Of a stretch of DNA of 64,000 nucleotides, positions 26,684 to 35,055 are shown piece by piece. The position numbers and the translations under genes were made by a program. This stretch comes from Firm-04 sp045600205. Lineage in GTDB: Bacteria > Bacillota > Clostridia > Oscillospirales > Ruminococcaceae. Below the pieces are notes generated by a model that had not been told where the DNA came from, made no database searches, and saw only the letters and a list, made by a program, of their open reading frames with translations. Numbering within the stretch: position 1 is the first letter of the stretch; each line of letters begins with the position of its first letter. The stretch is from the NCBI GenBank assembly GCA_045600205.1, contig JAZRXM010000001.1, positions 1 to 64,000 of the forward strand, given 5' to 3'.

Positions 26684-27958
26684 ATGATAGAGGTAAGAAG
26701 GGTCACCGTGATCGGAGCGGGCGGCACAATGGGCGCGAAAGTGGCGGGAATATTCGCATCTTTCGGCAATGCGTCGGTAAATCTGGTCAGCCGTGACATG
26801 GAAAAGTCGAAAGCCGCAGTAGAAAAAGCGGTACGATCTGTACGGGCGGACAGCATCCGCCGCGATCTGATTCCCGCAGATGATTCGATGCTTGCGGAGT
26901 GCGTGGCAAATTCCGATCTGGTATTTGAAAGCGTATCGGAAGATATCGGAGTCAAAGCGGCAGTCAACGAGCGGATCGTAGGTTCGCTGCGTGAAAACGC
27001 GATATTCTGCACGGGAACATCGGGACTTTCGGTGACTGCGCTTGCAGAAAGGATCCCTGTTCCATTCAGAAAGCAATATCTCGGCGTGCATTTATTCAAT
27101 CCGCCGTATCATATGACGTTTTGTGAGGTAATCCCCACAAAGTATACCGACCCTGTCCTGAATGCGGAAATGCAGCAGTACCTTGTAAAAACGCTGTACC
27201 GCACGGTCGCTGAGGTCAAAGATTCCCCCGGATTTCTGGCAAATCGGATTGGTTTTCGATTGATGAACGAGGCGATGCAGTATGCGGAGCGATACGGCAT
27301 TGATTATATGGATGCTGTTCTGGGACCGTTTACGGGCAGAGTGATGCCGCCGTTGATGACGGCAGATTTTGTCGGATTGGATACGTACAAAGCAATCGCT
27401 GACAATCTCTATGCGCACACGGAAGCAGCTGCGCGGAGTGTATTTTCGGTGCCGCGGTATGTGCAAACGCTGATAGAAGCGGGTGCGCTGGGCAGAAAAA
27501 CGGGCAGCGGCGTATATCGGGAGCAGAGCGATGAGGTGTACGAGATCGGGACGGGGAAGTACCGAAAAAAAGAGAATTATGCGTTTCCGTTTGCGGAACG
27601 AATGAAAGCCTACCTGAAAAACGGTGATTATGCGCTTGCGATGCAGGTGTTGAGAGAGGACCGTTCACAGGAGGCGATAATTTGTCTGCAATTTTTGTTG
27701 AAATATATTCTTTATTCGCTGGATACGGCAGAAAAACTAGGGAATACGTATCATGCAGCGGATGATGCAATGGCAGCAGGATTTGGCTGGTGTCCGCCGC
27801 TTGCGTTGATGCAGATGCTTTCTGCGGCAGGCGATATCAGACAGATGATTTCCGCGTATACAGATGACAGCTTTTTGACGGAAATTGATGCAGATGCGTT
27901 GATATCCAAGGCTGAACCATCGCGTTATGATGTACGTCCGTACTTCAGAGCCGGATAA
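26684..27958 (+). CDS. 3-hydroxyacyl-CoA dehydrogenase family protein
   Basis: NAD-dependent dehydrogenase of the FadB/Hbd family. N-terminal NAD fold VTVIGAGGTMGAKVAGIFA, then FESVSEDIGVKAAVNE, the catalytic His in GVHLFNPPYHMTFCEVIP, DSPGFLANRIGFRLMNEA, and a C-terminal helical domain ending FVGLDTYKAIADN; about 120 extra residues follow. 424 residues against 280-310 for plain Hbd. GGGAGG lies just before the ATG at 26684. It is out of place among glycan genes and pairs with the thiolase gene 15 bases downstream. Substrate unknown. Confidence 0.88.
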   Translation: MIEVRRVTVIGAGGTMGAKVAGIFASFGNASVNLVSRDMEKSKAAVEKAVRSVRADSIRRDLIPADDSMLAECVANSDLVFESVSEDIGVKAAVNERIVGSLRENAIFCTGTSGLSVTALAERIPVPFRKQYLGVHLFNPPYHMTFCEVIPTKYTDPVLNAEMQQYLVKTLYRTVAEVKDSPGFLANRIGFRLMNEAMQYAERYGIDYMDAVLGPFTGRVMPPLMTADFVGLDTYKAIADNLYAHTEAAARSVFSVPRYVQTLIEAGALGRKTGSGVYREQSDEVYEIGTGKYRKKENYAFPFAERMKAYLKNGDYALAMQVLREDRSQEAIICLQFLLKYILYSLDTAEKLGNTYHAADDAMAAGFGWCPPLALMQMLSAAGDIRQMISAYTDDSFLTEIDADALISKAEPSRYDVRPYFRAG

Positions 27959-27973
27959 GAGGAGGTCGCGCAG

Positions 27974-29221
27974 GTGAACAAGGTATATGTCTTGGGCGGA
28001 GCGCAGACCGATTTTGAGCGCAACTGGACGAAGGAAGGCAAAAATCTGGTTGCCCTGTTGAAAGAAGCGGTCGGTGACGGTTTACAGGATGCAGGCATTG
28101 GTTTTGGAGATGTCGCCGCGCTGAATCAGGAGAACAGGATCGGCTGTTTTGTGGGCAATTTCATAGCAGAGCAGTATGTGGATCAGGGGCATCTGGGTGC
28201 ATTTCTGACGGAAGTACATCCTGCGTTTTACGGCGTTCCCTCTGCGCGATATGAAGCGGCGTGTGCGTCGTCCTCGGCGGCATTGGATGCAGCGATTGCG
28301 AAGCTGCGCTGTGGTGATTACGACATTGCGGTTGTGGTTGGCTGGGAGCTGATGAAAACTGTTGATTCGAAGCGTGGCAGTGACATACTGGGCAGAGCCG
28401 CGTATTATGAAAAAGAGTGCAAAGGCGTAGATTTCCCGTTCCCGGGGCTGTATGGCAGGCTTGCGGAAGAAAGTCTGCGAAAGTACGGAACGGATGCGCA
28501 GCGATATATGGATGCGCTGGCGAGAATTTCGGCGCAGAATTACGAAAATGCGAAGCGCAATCCCTTATCCCAGACCAGAAAATGGTATATGAGTTACGAG
28601 CAGGCAAAGCTGCGCGGAACAGAGAGCAATCCGTTGGTAGGCGGCAGGCTTGCGGTAACGGACTGCTCGCAGGTGACGGATGGTGCGGCGGTCGTCGTAC
28701 TGGCGTCGGAACGGTACGTGAAAGCCGCAGAGATTGAGGGAAAACCGATTGTCAAGGGATATGGGCACAGGGTTGCCCCGTTGCGATTGGAGCAAAAAAT
28801 GGCAGAAGCGGCGAGGTCGCGGTATCTTCTGCCGTGGACGCGGCAGGCGGTGCTGGATGCTTACAGCAGGAGCGGTCTGACCGTGGATGATATTGACGTA
28901 TTTGAAACACATGATTGCTTCACCCCCTGCGAGTACGCAGCGATTTCGGCATTTGGCATTACGGAACCCGGGGAGGAGTATCTTGCCATAGAGGACGGAA
29001 CGATTTCGTTTACCGGAAAAAAGCCTGTCAATCCGAGCGGCGGATTGATTGGATGCGGGCATCCGATGGGCGCAACGGGCGCGAGGATGTTTTTAGACCT
29101 TGCGAAGCAGGTCAGCGGGCAGGCAGGCGGATATCAGGTAAAAGGAGCAAAAAACGCGCTGATGCTGAACATTGGCGGAAGTGCGACCACGAATTATGTA
29201 TTTGTGGTCGGGATGGAATGA
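27974..29221 (+). CDS. SCP2-type thiolase family protein
   Basis: Thiolase-fold enzyme forming or cleaving C-C bonds between acyl-CoAs. Nucleophile Cys97 in YEAACASSSA; DVFETHDCFTP and GCGHPMGATGAR are the C-terminal active-site loops. In place of the second catalytic cysteine of classic thiolases it has LNIGGSATTNY, as in SCP2/archaeal-type enzymes, so it may use different acyl partners. 415 residues, GTG start with GAGGAGG upstream. Archaeal-type thiolases often work with a DUF35 protein; none is present here. Confidence 0.87.
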   Translation: MNKVYVLGGAQTDFERNWTKEGKNLVALLKEAVGDGLQDAGIGFGDVAALNQENRIGCFVGNFIAEQYVDQGHLGAFLTEVHPAFYGVPSARYEAACASSSAALDAAIAKLRCGDYDIAVVVGWELMKTVDSKRGSDILGRAAYYEKECKGVDFPFPGLYGRLAEESLRKYGTDAQRYMDALARISAQNYENAKRNPLSQTRKWYMSYEQAKLRGTESNPLVGGRLAVTDCSQVTDGAAVVVLASERYVKAAEIEGKPIVKGYGHRVAPLRLEQKMAEAARSRYLLPWTRQAVLDAYSRSGLTVDDIDVFETHDCFTPCEYAAISAFGITEPGEEYLAIEDGTISFTGKKPVNPSGGLIGCGHPMGATGARMFLDLAKQVSGQAGGYQVKGAKNALMLNIGGSATTNYVFVVGME

Positions 29222-29245
29222 AATAGCAAAAGGAGAAAATGAGTT

Positions 29246-30328
29246 ATGCTGAATTTTACGGTAGGACCTGTCATGTCCGCCCCCGAGGTGACAGAGGTTT
29301 CTGGCAAATCCACACCATATTTCAGAACGCCTGAGTTTTCGGAAGTGATGCTGGAAAACGAAAAGTTGATGCTGCAATATCTGGATGCGCCAAATGACAG
29401 CAGATGCGTGTTTCTGACGACATCCGGCACAGGCGGTATGGAGTCCTGCGTGATGAATATTCTGAATGAAACGGACAAAGTGCTGGTCATCAACGGCGGC
29501 AGTTTTGGACAGCGTTTTGCGGAATTATGCGCGCTGCACGAGCTTAGCTATGATGAGGTACGATGTGCATTTGGCACGCAGGTGACAAAGGAGCAGCTTG
29601 CGCAGTATGAGGGCAAGGGCTATACGGCATTGCTGGTCAACATGGATGAAACGTCATCGGGTCTGCTGTATGATATGGAACTGCTTGCGGATTTCTGTCA
29701 GCGCAACGGGATGCTGTTCATCGTGGATGCCATCAGCGCGTTTATAACGGATGCATTCAGCATGAAAAAACTGGGCGCAGCGGCAGTCATCACAGGCTCG
29801 CAGAAAGCGTTGGCGGTGCAGCCGGGTATCGCGGTTGTGGCGTTAGCGCCTGCGGCATTGGAGCGTGTCAGCAGCAACAAGGAAAAATGCCTGTATCTGA
29901 GCCTGAAAAACGCCTTGAAGGATATGGAGCGCGGGCAAACACCGTTTACGCCTGCGGTCACGACTTTGCTGCAAATCCATACGCGGCTGAAAGGCATCGA
30001 AGCAAACGGAGGCATTGCAGCCGAGCGCGAGCGTGTCTGCGAGATGACCGAAGCGTTCCGTTCAGCAATCGCAGAGTATCCGTTTGAATTTGTAGTTACA
30101 GAGCCGAAAAACCGTTCCAATGCGGTGACGGCGCTGCATCCGACCACCTGTGGCGCAAAGAAAATCGTGCAGGTGTTGAAAGACGAATATCAGATTTGGG
30201 TATGTCCGAATGGCGGAGAAAAAGCGGATACGATTTTCCGAGTCGGACACATCGGATATATTCAGAAGCAGGATATCGAAGCACTATTGAACGCACTGAA
30301 AGATATGAAAGCGAGAGGAATCTTATGA
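29246..30328 (+). CDS. Class V aminotransferase (2-aminoethylphosphonate:pyruvate transaminase-like)
   Basis: PLP enzyme of fold type I, class V. LNFTVGPVMSAPEVTE at the N-terminus, SGTGGMES for the phosphate loop, Asp161 in IVDAISAF and PLP Lys187 in TGSQKALAVQPG. 360 residues. The nearest well-known relatives are alanine-glyoxylate and 2-aminoethylphosphonate transaminases. Directly coupled (ATGA) to a LicC/PntC-like nucleotidyltransferase and followed by LicD, so it probably makes or modifies the amino compound that becomes activated with CTP. No phosphoenolpyruvate mutase is in the window, so a phosphonate product is not proven. Confidence 0.85.
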   Translation: MLNFTVGPVMSAPEVTEVSGKSTPYFRTPEFSEVMLENEKLMLQYLDAPNDSRCVFLTTSGTGGMESCVMNILNETDKVLVINGGSFGQRFAELCALHELSYDEVRCAFGTQVTKEQLAQYEGKGYTALLVNMDETSSGLLYDMELLADFCQRNGMLFIVDAISAFITDAFSMKKLGAAAVITGSQKALAVQPGIAVVALAPAALERVSSNKEKCLYLSLKNALKDMERGQTPFTPAVTTLLQIHTRLKGIEANGGIAAERERVCEMTEAFRSAIAEYPFEFVVTEPKNRSNAVTALHPTTCGAKKIVQVLKDEYQIWVCPNGGEKADTIFRVGHIGYIQKQDIEALLNALKDMKARGIL

Positions 30329-31038
30329 AAGCACTATTATTGGCAGCAGGCAGGGGTACGCGCATCAGCCGCCACCTGAACGGCAATCCGAAATGTACGG
30401 TAGACCTTGGAAACGGCTTGGCACTGGTGCAGTATACCATCAATATCCTGAAATCCAAGGGTGTGACGGATATTGCAATCGTGACGGGCTATCGCAACAC
30501 GGTAATCGAGGAAATGCTGAAAAATCAGGGCGTCCGTTTTTATTTCAACCCGTTTTTTGATGTGACGAACAGTATCGCATCTGCGTGGTTTGCGAAGGAT
30601 TTTCTTCAGGATGATGACCTCCTGATTATGAATGCGGATGTATTCTGCGAAGAAAAGCTGTATGACAAGATTATGTCCGTGAAAGAGAGTCCTGTTCTGT
30701 TCTATGATACCGACCGAATTGAGGAAGCAGATTATCGTTTTTACTGCGAAAACGATGTTGTCAAAAAGTACGGCAAGGACCTGACCAACGAGGAAACCAG
30801 CGGCGAGTATGTGGGCATTGCAAAGTTTGACCGCGAATTTGCGCAGAAATTCGTTGCGAAGCTGAACGAGATGATTCAGACGCAGCAGCATTCCGTCTGG
30901 TGGGAAAATGTCCTTTATTCCATGTCAGAGGAAATTCCGCTCCGCGCATACGATGTGGCAGGCAATTTCTGGGCGGAAGTGGATTATATCGAAGATTACA
31001 AGCGAATCATGCATTTTGTCGAGGAACATCACAACTGA
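30325..31038 (+). CDS. Nucleotidyltransferase (LicC/PntC-like, probable CTP-dependent)
   Basis: 237-residue sugar-1-phosphate/choline-phosphate-type nucleotidyltransferase. Nucleotide loop MKALLLAAGRGTRIS, PKCTVDLGNG, IVTGYRNTVIEE, metal site NADVFCEE and EVDYIEDYKRI. The size and the FNPFFDVTNSIASAWFAKD segment fit enzymes that make CDP-choline or CDP-aminoethylphosphonate. Starts inside the aminotransferase stop (ATGA) and precedes licD. Identity of the activated alcohol or phosphonate is inferred. Confidence 0.87.
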   Translation: MKALLLAAGRGTRISRHLNGNPKCTVDLGNGLALVQYTINILKSKGVTDIAIVTGYRNTVIEEMLKNQGVRFYFNPFFDVTNSIASAWFAKDFLQDDDLLIMNADVFCEEKLYDKIMSVKESPVLFYDTDRIEEADYRFYCENDVVKKYGKDLTNEETSGEYVGIAKFDREFAQKFVAKLNEMIQTQQHSVWWENVLYSMSEEIPLRAYDVAGNFWAEVDYIEDYKRIMHFVEEHHN

Positions 31039-31059
31039 AAACAGGCGGTGAGCGCGTAA

Positions 31060-31812
31060 ATGCGCAGAGAATCGGACATCTACGGCACGACTGAAATGCA
31101 GGCTGCACTGCTGTCCATGCTGAAAGATTTTGATGCATTTTGTCAGCAGCAGCGTATTTCTTATAGCCTTTGCGGCGGCACGCTGCTGGGTGCGGTACGT
31201 CACAAGGGGTTTATCCCGTGGGATGATGATGCGGATATCATGGTGGATCGTGCGGAATTTGCGCATCTGCTGGAAAAATTGTCGCTTTTCAAGGGCTATT
31301 CCGTACACAGAAGGCTCTGGGTCTACCGCATTCAAAAAGCGGATGCGACAGGCGATACAGGCAGCATCCCGACCATAGATATTCTGGTCATGGACCATTG
31401 CCCTGATACACGAATCCTACGAAAATGCAAGGTTTTCATGATATGGACACTGCAAGGCATGATGCATCGGCAACTGGATTTGCAGGGGCATTCCGGCTTT
31501 GAGAAATTCTTGTTGATTTCAACGTATCTGCTTGGAAAACCGTTTTCTGACAACTTCAAGTTCCGTCTGTATGATGCGGTTTCCAAAATCGGAAACAAGA
31601 AACCGACGCAGTTTGTTACTTCATATAACGATTTATTTCGGTTGATTCCCGTGCGTTACGACAGCAAAGTGATGCAGCAAATCAAAGCGGCACCGTTTGA
31701 GGACACTATGCTGCCGATTACCACGTATTATCATCATTATCTGACTATGCAGTACGGCGATTACATGACCCCGCCACCTATGGAAGCGCGGAAGCCGATG
31801 CATGAACTTTGA
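31060..31812 (+). CDS. LicD-family phosphotransferase
   Basis: Member of the LicD/FKTN nucleotidyltransferase-fold family, which transfers phosphocholine-like groups from CDP carriers onto cell-surface sugars. The signature SLCGGTLLGAVRHKGFIPWD and the metal-binding run DDDADIMV are intact. 250 residues, cytosolic. Last gene of the cluster. Together with the preceding nucleotidyltransferase it suggests decoration of the glycan with a phospho-linked small molecule. Confidence 0.9.
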   Translation: MRRESDIYGTTEMQAALLSMLKDFDAFCQQQRISYSLCGGTLLGAVRHKGFIPWDDDADIMVDRAEFAHLLEKLSLFKGYSVHRRLWVYRIQKADATGDTGSIPTIDILVMDHCPDTRILRKCKVFMIWTLQGMMHRQLDLQGHSGFEKFLLISTYLLGKPFSDNFKFRLYDAVSKIGNKKPTQFVTSYNDLFRLIPVRYDSKVMQQIKAAPFEDTMLPITTYYHHYLTMQYGDYMTPPPMEARKPMHEL

Positions 31813-32068
31813 GCGCAACCGTTTGCAGGAAATGTTATATGCAAAACAGAAAGTGTCATAGCATTTTTTGCAAATTTCCCTCCCAAAACGGGAAAAACGC
31901 CCCCTGCATGATACCCGATGGGGAAAACAGGAAAATTGAAATCTTGTGCGATGATACCATTTCGCACACGCAAATTTTTAGCAACTCCAACACAGCCCTC
32001 GGACACAAACAGAAAAAAACTACCAAACTATTTGCAGAGCGATCATTGCTCGGAAAGGACAACCAACC

Positions 32069-33907
32069 ATGTGTGGAATTGTAGGATTTACTGGAAATAA
32101 GCAGGCTGCTCCTGTTTTGCTGGACGGTCTTTCAAAGCTTGAATACCGCGGATACGATTCTGCGGGCATTGCCGTGCGTGACGGCGAAAAAGATACGGAA
32201 ATCATCAAGGAGAAAGGCAAGCTGAGAGTGCTGGCTGAAATGACCGATGACGGTCGTGCAGTCAAAGGCTGCTGCGGAATTGGTCATACACGCTGGGCAA
32301 CACACGGTGAGCCCTCTGCGGTGAACGCTCACCCGCACGCAAGCGATGATCAGAATGTCATTGCGGTGCACAACGGTATCATCGAGAATTATCAGGAACT
32401 GCGCGAAAAACTCATCAAAAATGGCTACGAGTTCCACTCCCAGACCGACACCGAAGTCGCTGTCAAGCTCATCGACTACTACTACAAAAAATATGCGCCG
32501 CTGCCAATCGAGGCAATTGCGCGTGCAATGGTACGAATTCGCGGCTCCTACGCACTTTGCGTGATGTTCAAGGATTTCCCGAATGAGATCTACTGCGCAC
32601 GCAAGGACAGCCCCATGATCATCGGTATTGCAGACGGCGAAAGCTACGTAGCTTCTGACGTTCCCGCAATCCTGAAATATACCAGAAGTGTCTACTATAT
32701 CGGCAACATGGAAATCGCAAAGCTCGAAAAGGGTGCCGTGACCTTCTATACCATTGACAGCGAAGTCATCGAAAAGCCCCTCACCGAGATCAAGTGGGAT
32801 GCGGAATCCGCGGAAAAAGGCGGCTTTGAACACTTCATGCTCAAGGAGATCCACGAGCAGCCCAAGGTCATCCGCGATACCATCAACTCCGTCATCCGCG
32901 ACGGTGTGGTGCATTTCGACAGCTTCAGCATGACCGACGATGAGATCAAAGCAATCGATCAGGTGTACATTGTTGCCTGCGGCTCTGCTTACCATGTCGG
33001 TGTGGCTGTGCAGTATGTCATCGAATCTCTGACATCCTTGCAGGTGCGCGTGGAACTCGCCTCCGAATTCCGTTACAGAAAAATGACCCTCAACAAAAAG
33101 AGTCTGGTCATTGTCATCAGTCAGTCGGGCGAAACCGCCGATACGCTGGCTGCTCTCCGTGAAGCCAAAAACCAGGGCATCAAAACCCTCGGTATCGTCA
33201 ATGTGGTCGGCTCCTCCATTGCCCGTGAAGCGGATAACGTGTTCTATACGCTCGCAGGTCCTGAGATTTCCGTTGCTACCACGAAGGCTTACAGCACACA
33301 GCTCGTTGCAGGCTATCTGCTCGCTTTGCAGTTTGCCAAGGCACGCGGCGAGATCGAAGAACTCAAATACGAGGAATACCTCGCTGAAATTTACACCATT
33401 CCCGATAAGGTCGAGCGCATTCTGGAGGACAAGGAGCGCATTCAGTGGTACTCCAACAAGCTCATCAATGTGTCCGATTCGTTCTTCATCGGCAGAGGCG
33501 TGGACTACGCCATCGGCATGGAGGGAAGCCTCAAACTCAAGGAAATCAGCTATATCCACTCCGAGGCTTACGCCGCAGGTGAACTGAAACATGGCCCCAT
33601 CAGCCTGATCGAGGACGGCACCATTGTCATCAGCGTGGTCACGCAGACCGCTTTGACCGAGAAAACCGTCAGCAATATGGTCGAGGTCAAGAGCCGCGGC
33701 GCAAAACTCATGGCAGTCACCATGGCCGGCAACTACTTCCTCGAGGACCTCGCCGAATTTACCTGCTATATCCCGCACATTGAACCGCTGTTTGCCGGCA
33801 GCTTGTCCGTCATTCCGCTCCAATTGCTCAGCTACTACGTTTCTGTCGGCAAGGGCTACGATGTCGATAAGCCGCGTAACCTTGCAAAATCCGTTACCGT
33901 TGAATAA
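32069..33907 (+). CDS. glmS: Glutamine-fructose-6-phosphate aminotransferase (isomerizing)
   Basis: Makes glucosamine-6-phosphate, the entry point to UDP-GlcNAc and so to peptidoglycan and the glycan genes upstream. N-terminal nucleophile Cys2 (MCGIVGFTGN), LEYRGYDSAGIA, GHTRWATHGEPS, two SIS domains with SQSGETADTLAAL, and C-terminal KSVTVE. 612 residues, full length. GGAAAGGA precedes the ATG. The 256-base gap upstream shows no glmS-ribozyme core that I can find. Confidence 0.97.
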   Translation: MCGIVGFTGNKQAAPVLLDGLSKLEYRGYDSAGIAVRDGEKDTEIIKEKGKLRVLAEMTDDGRAVKGCCGIGHTRWATHGEPSAVNAHPHASDDQNVIAVHNGIIENYQELREKLIKNGYEFHSQTDTEVAVKLIDYYYKKYAPLPIEAIARAMVRIRGSYALCVMFKDFPNEIYCARKDSPMIIGIADGESYVASDVPAILKYTRSVYYIGNMEIAKLEKGAVTFYTIDSEVIEKPLTEIKWDAESAEKGGFEHFMLKEIHEQPKVIRDTINSVIRDGVVHFDSFSMTDDEIKAIDQVYIVACGSAYHVGVAVQYVIESLTSLQVRVELASEFRYRKMTLNKKSLVIVISQSGETADTLAALREAKNQGIKTLGIVNVVGSSIAREADNVFYTLAGPEISVATTKAYSTQLVAGYLLALQFAKARGEIEELKYEEYLAEIYTIPDKVERILEDKERIQWYSNKLINVSDSFFIGRGVDYAIGMEGSLKLKEISYIHSEAYAAGELKHGPISLIEDGTIVISVVTQTALTEKTVSNMVEVKSRGAKLMAVTMAGNYFLEDLAEFTCYIPHIEPLFAGSLSVIPLQLLSYYVSVGKGYDVDKPRNLAKSVTVE

Positions 33908-33933
33908 ATTTCAGTAGAATCGAGGGATACAAC

Positions 33934-34959
33934 ATGGCAGTCATCTTATTGGCCGGCGGCGCGGGCTTTATCGGTTCGCATACCGCCGTGGAACTGCTGA
34001 ACGCCGGCTATGACGTTGTTATTGCCGATAATTTCGCAAACAGCTCCCCGAAAGCTGTCAAGCGCGTCGAGCAGATCACGGGAAAATCCGTGAAACTCTA
34101 TCAGGCAGATGTCCGTGATAAGGACGCTCTTTCTAAAATTTTCAGCGAAAATCATATCGACGCCGTCATCCATTTTGCAGGTCTGAAAGCGGTCGGTGAA
34201 TCCGTACAGAAGCCCATCATGTACTACCGCAATAACATCGACACCACGCTCTCTTTGCTCGAAACCATGCAGGATTTTGACGTCAGGAATATCATTTTTT
34301 CCTCCAGCGCAACCGTCTACGGCGAGGAAAATAAGGTGCCCTATACCGAAAAAATGCAGCGCGGCGTCTGCACCAACCCCTACGGCTGGACAAAAGCTAT
34401 GATGGAACAGATCTTTGAGGACGCCGCAAAGGCTGACCCCTCGCTTTCTGTCATCCTGCTGCGCTACTTCAACCCCATCGGCGCGCATGAGTCGGGACTC
34501 ATCGGCGAGGACCCCTGCGGCATCCCCAACAACCTCATGCCCTACGTCACGCAGGTTGCCTGCGGAAAACGCGAGTGCCTTACCATTTTCGGCAACGATT
34601 ATCCCACTGCCGACGGTACCTGCACCAGAGATTATATCCATGTGGTCGATCTCGCAAAGGGTCATGTCAAGGCGGTACAGTATATTCTCGCACACCCCTG
34701 CGTCGAGATCGTGAACCTCGGCACGGGTACGCCCTACAGCGTCACCGAAATCGTGCAGACGTTTGAACGCGTCAACGAGATGAAACTCAATTACAAGTAC
34801 GGCGACAGACGCGCAGGCGACCTCGCCGAATGCTACGCGAACGCCGATAAGGCTTGGGAACTGCTCGGCTGGAAAGCTGAGAAAAATCTCGATGATATGT
34901 GCAAAGACGCCTGGAACTGGCAAAAGAATAATCCCAACGGTTACGGCAATTCAAACTGA
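33934..34959 (+). CDS. galE: UDP-glucose 4-epimerase
   Basis: Interconverts UDP-Glc/UDP-Gal (or the N-acetyl forms). Short-chain dehydrogenase fold: NAD motif AGGAGFIGSH, Ser124 in FSSSATVYG, and the catalytic Tyr150-Lys154 pair in NPYGWTK; DGTCTRDYIHV VDLAKGH is typical of GalE. 341 residues. 26 bases after glmS, so probably one operon for amino-sugar and galactose precursors. Confidence 0.94.
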   Translation: MAVILLAGGAGFIGSHTAVELLNAGYDVVIADNFANSSPKAVKRVEQITGKSVKLYQADVRDKDALSKIFSENHIDAVIHFAGLKAVGESVQKPIMYYRNNIDTTLSLLETMQDFDVRNIIFSSSATVYGEENKVPYTEKMQRGVCTNPYGWTKAMMEQIFEDAAKADPSLSVILLRYFNPIGAHESGLIGEDPCGIPNNLMPYVTQVACGKRECLTIFGNDYPTADGTCTRDYIHVVDLAKGHVKAVQYILAHPCVEIVNLGTGTPYSVTEIVQTFERVNEMKLNYKYGDRRAGDLAECYANADKAWELLGWKAEKNLDDMCKDAWNWQKNNPNGYGNSN

Positions 34960-34991
34960 CGAATCGCCAATACCTGCGGCAAACGAATCAT

Positions 34992-35041
34992 GGGACTCCG
35001 CCCCCAAAACTTTTTCAACGGACGGTGTCCCTTCTTTTTTT
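34992..35041 (+). terminator. Probable intrinsic terminator after galE
   Basis: GGGAC-T-CCG (34992-35000) pairs with CGG-T-GTCCC (35023-35031), one T-T mismatch and a 22-base loop, then TTCTTTTTTT. Confidence 0.6.
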
Positions 35042-35055
35042 GAGGGGAGCAGCTT

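Noticed and set aside
26684..29221. Idea that the dehydrogenase and thiolase are a butyrate-type operon
   Set aside because: No crotonase, acyl-CoA dehydrogenase or etfAB nearby, and the genes are locked within glycan genes; the thiolase is of the SCP2 type, not the butyrate-pathway type.
31813..32068. Possible dif site at the apparent skew switch
   Set aside because: TTATATGCAAA is faintly like a XerD half-site but there is no matching left half; not supported.
32132..33823. A 563-codon minus-strand frame opposite glmS
   Set aside because: Antisense to glmS with typical mirror composition.
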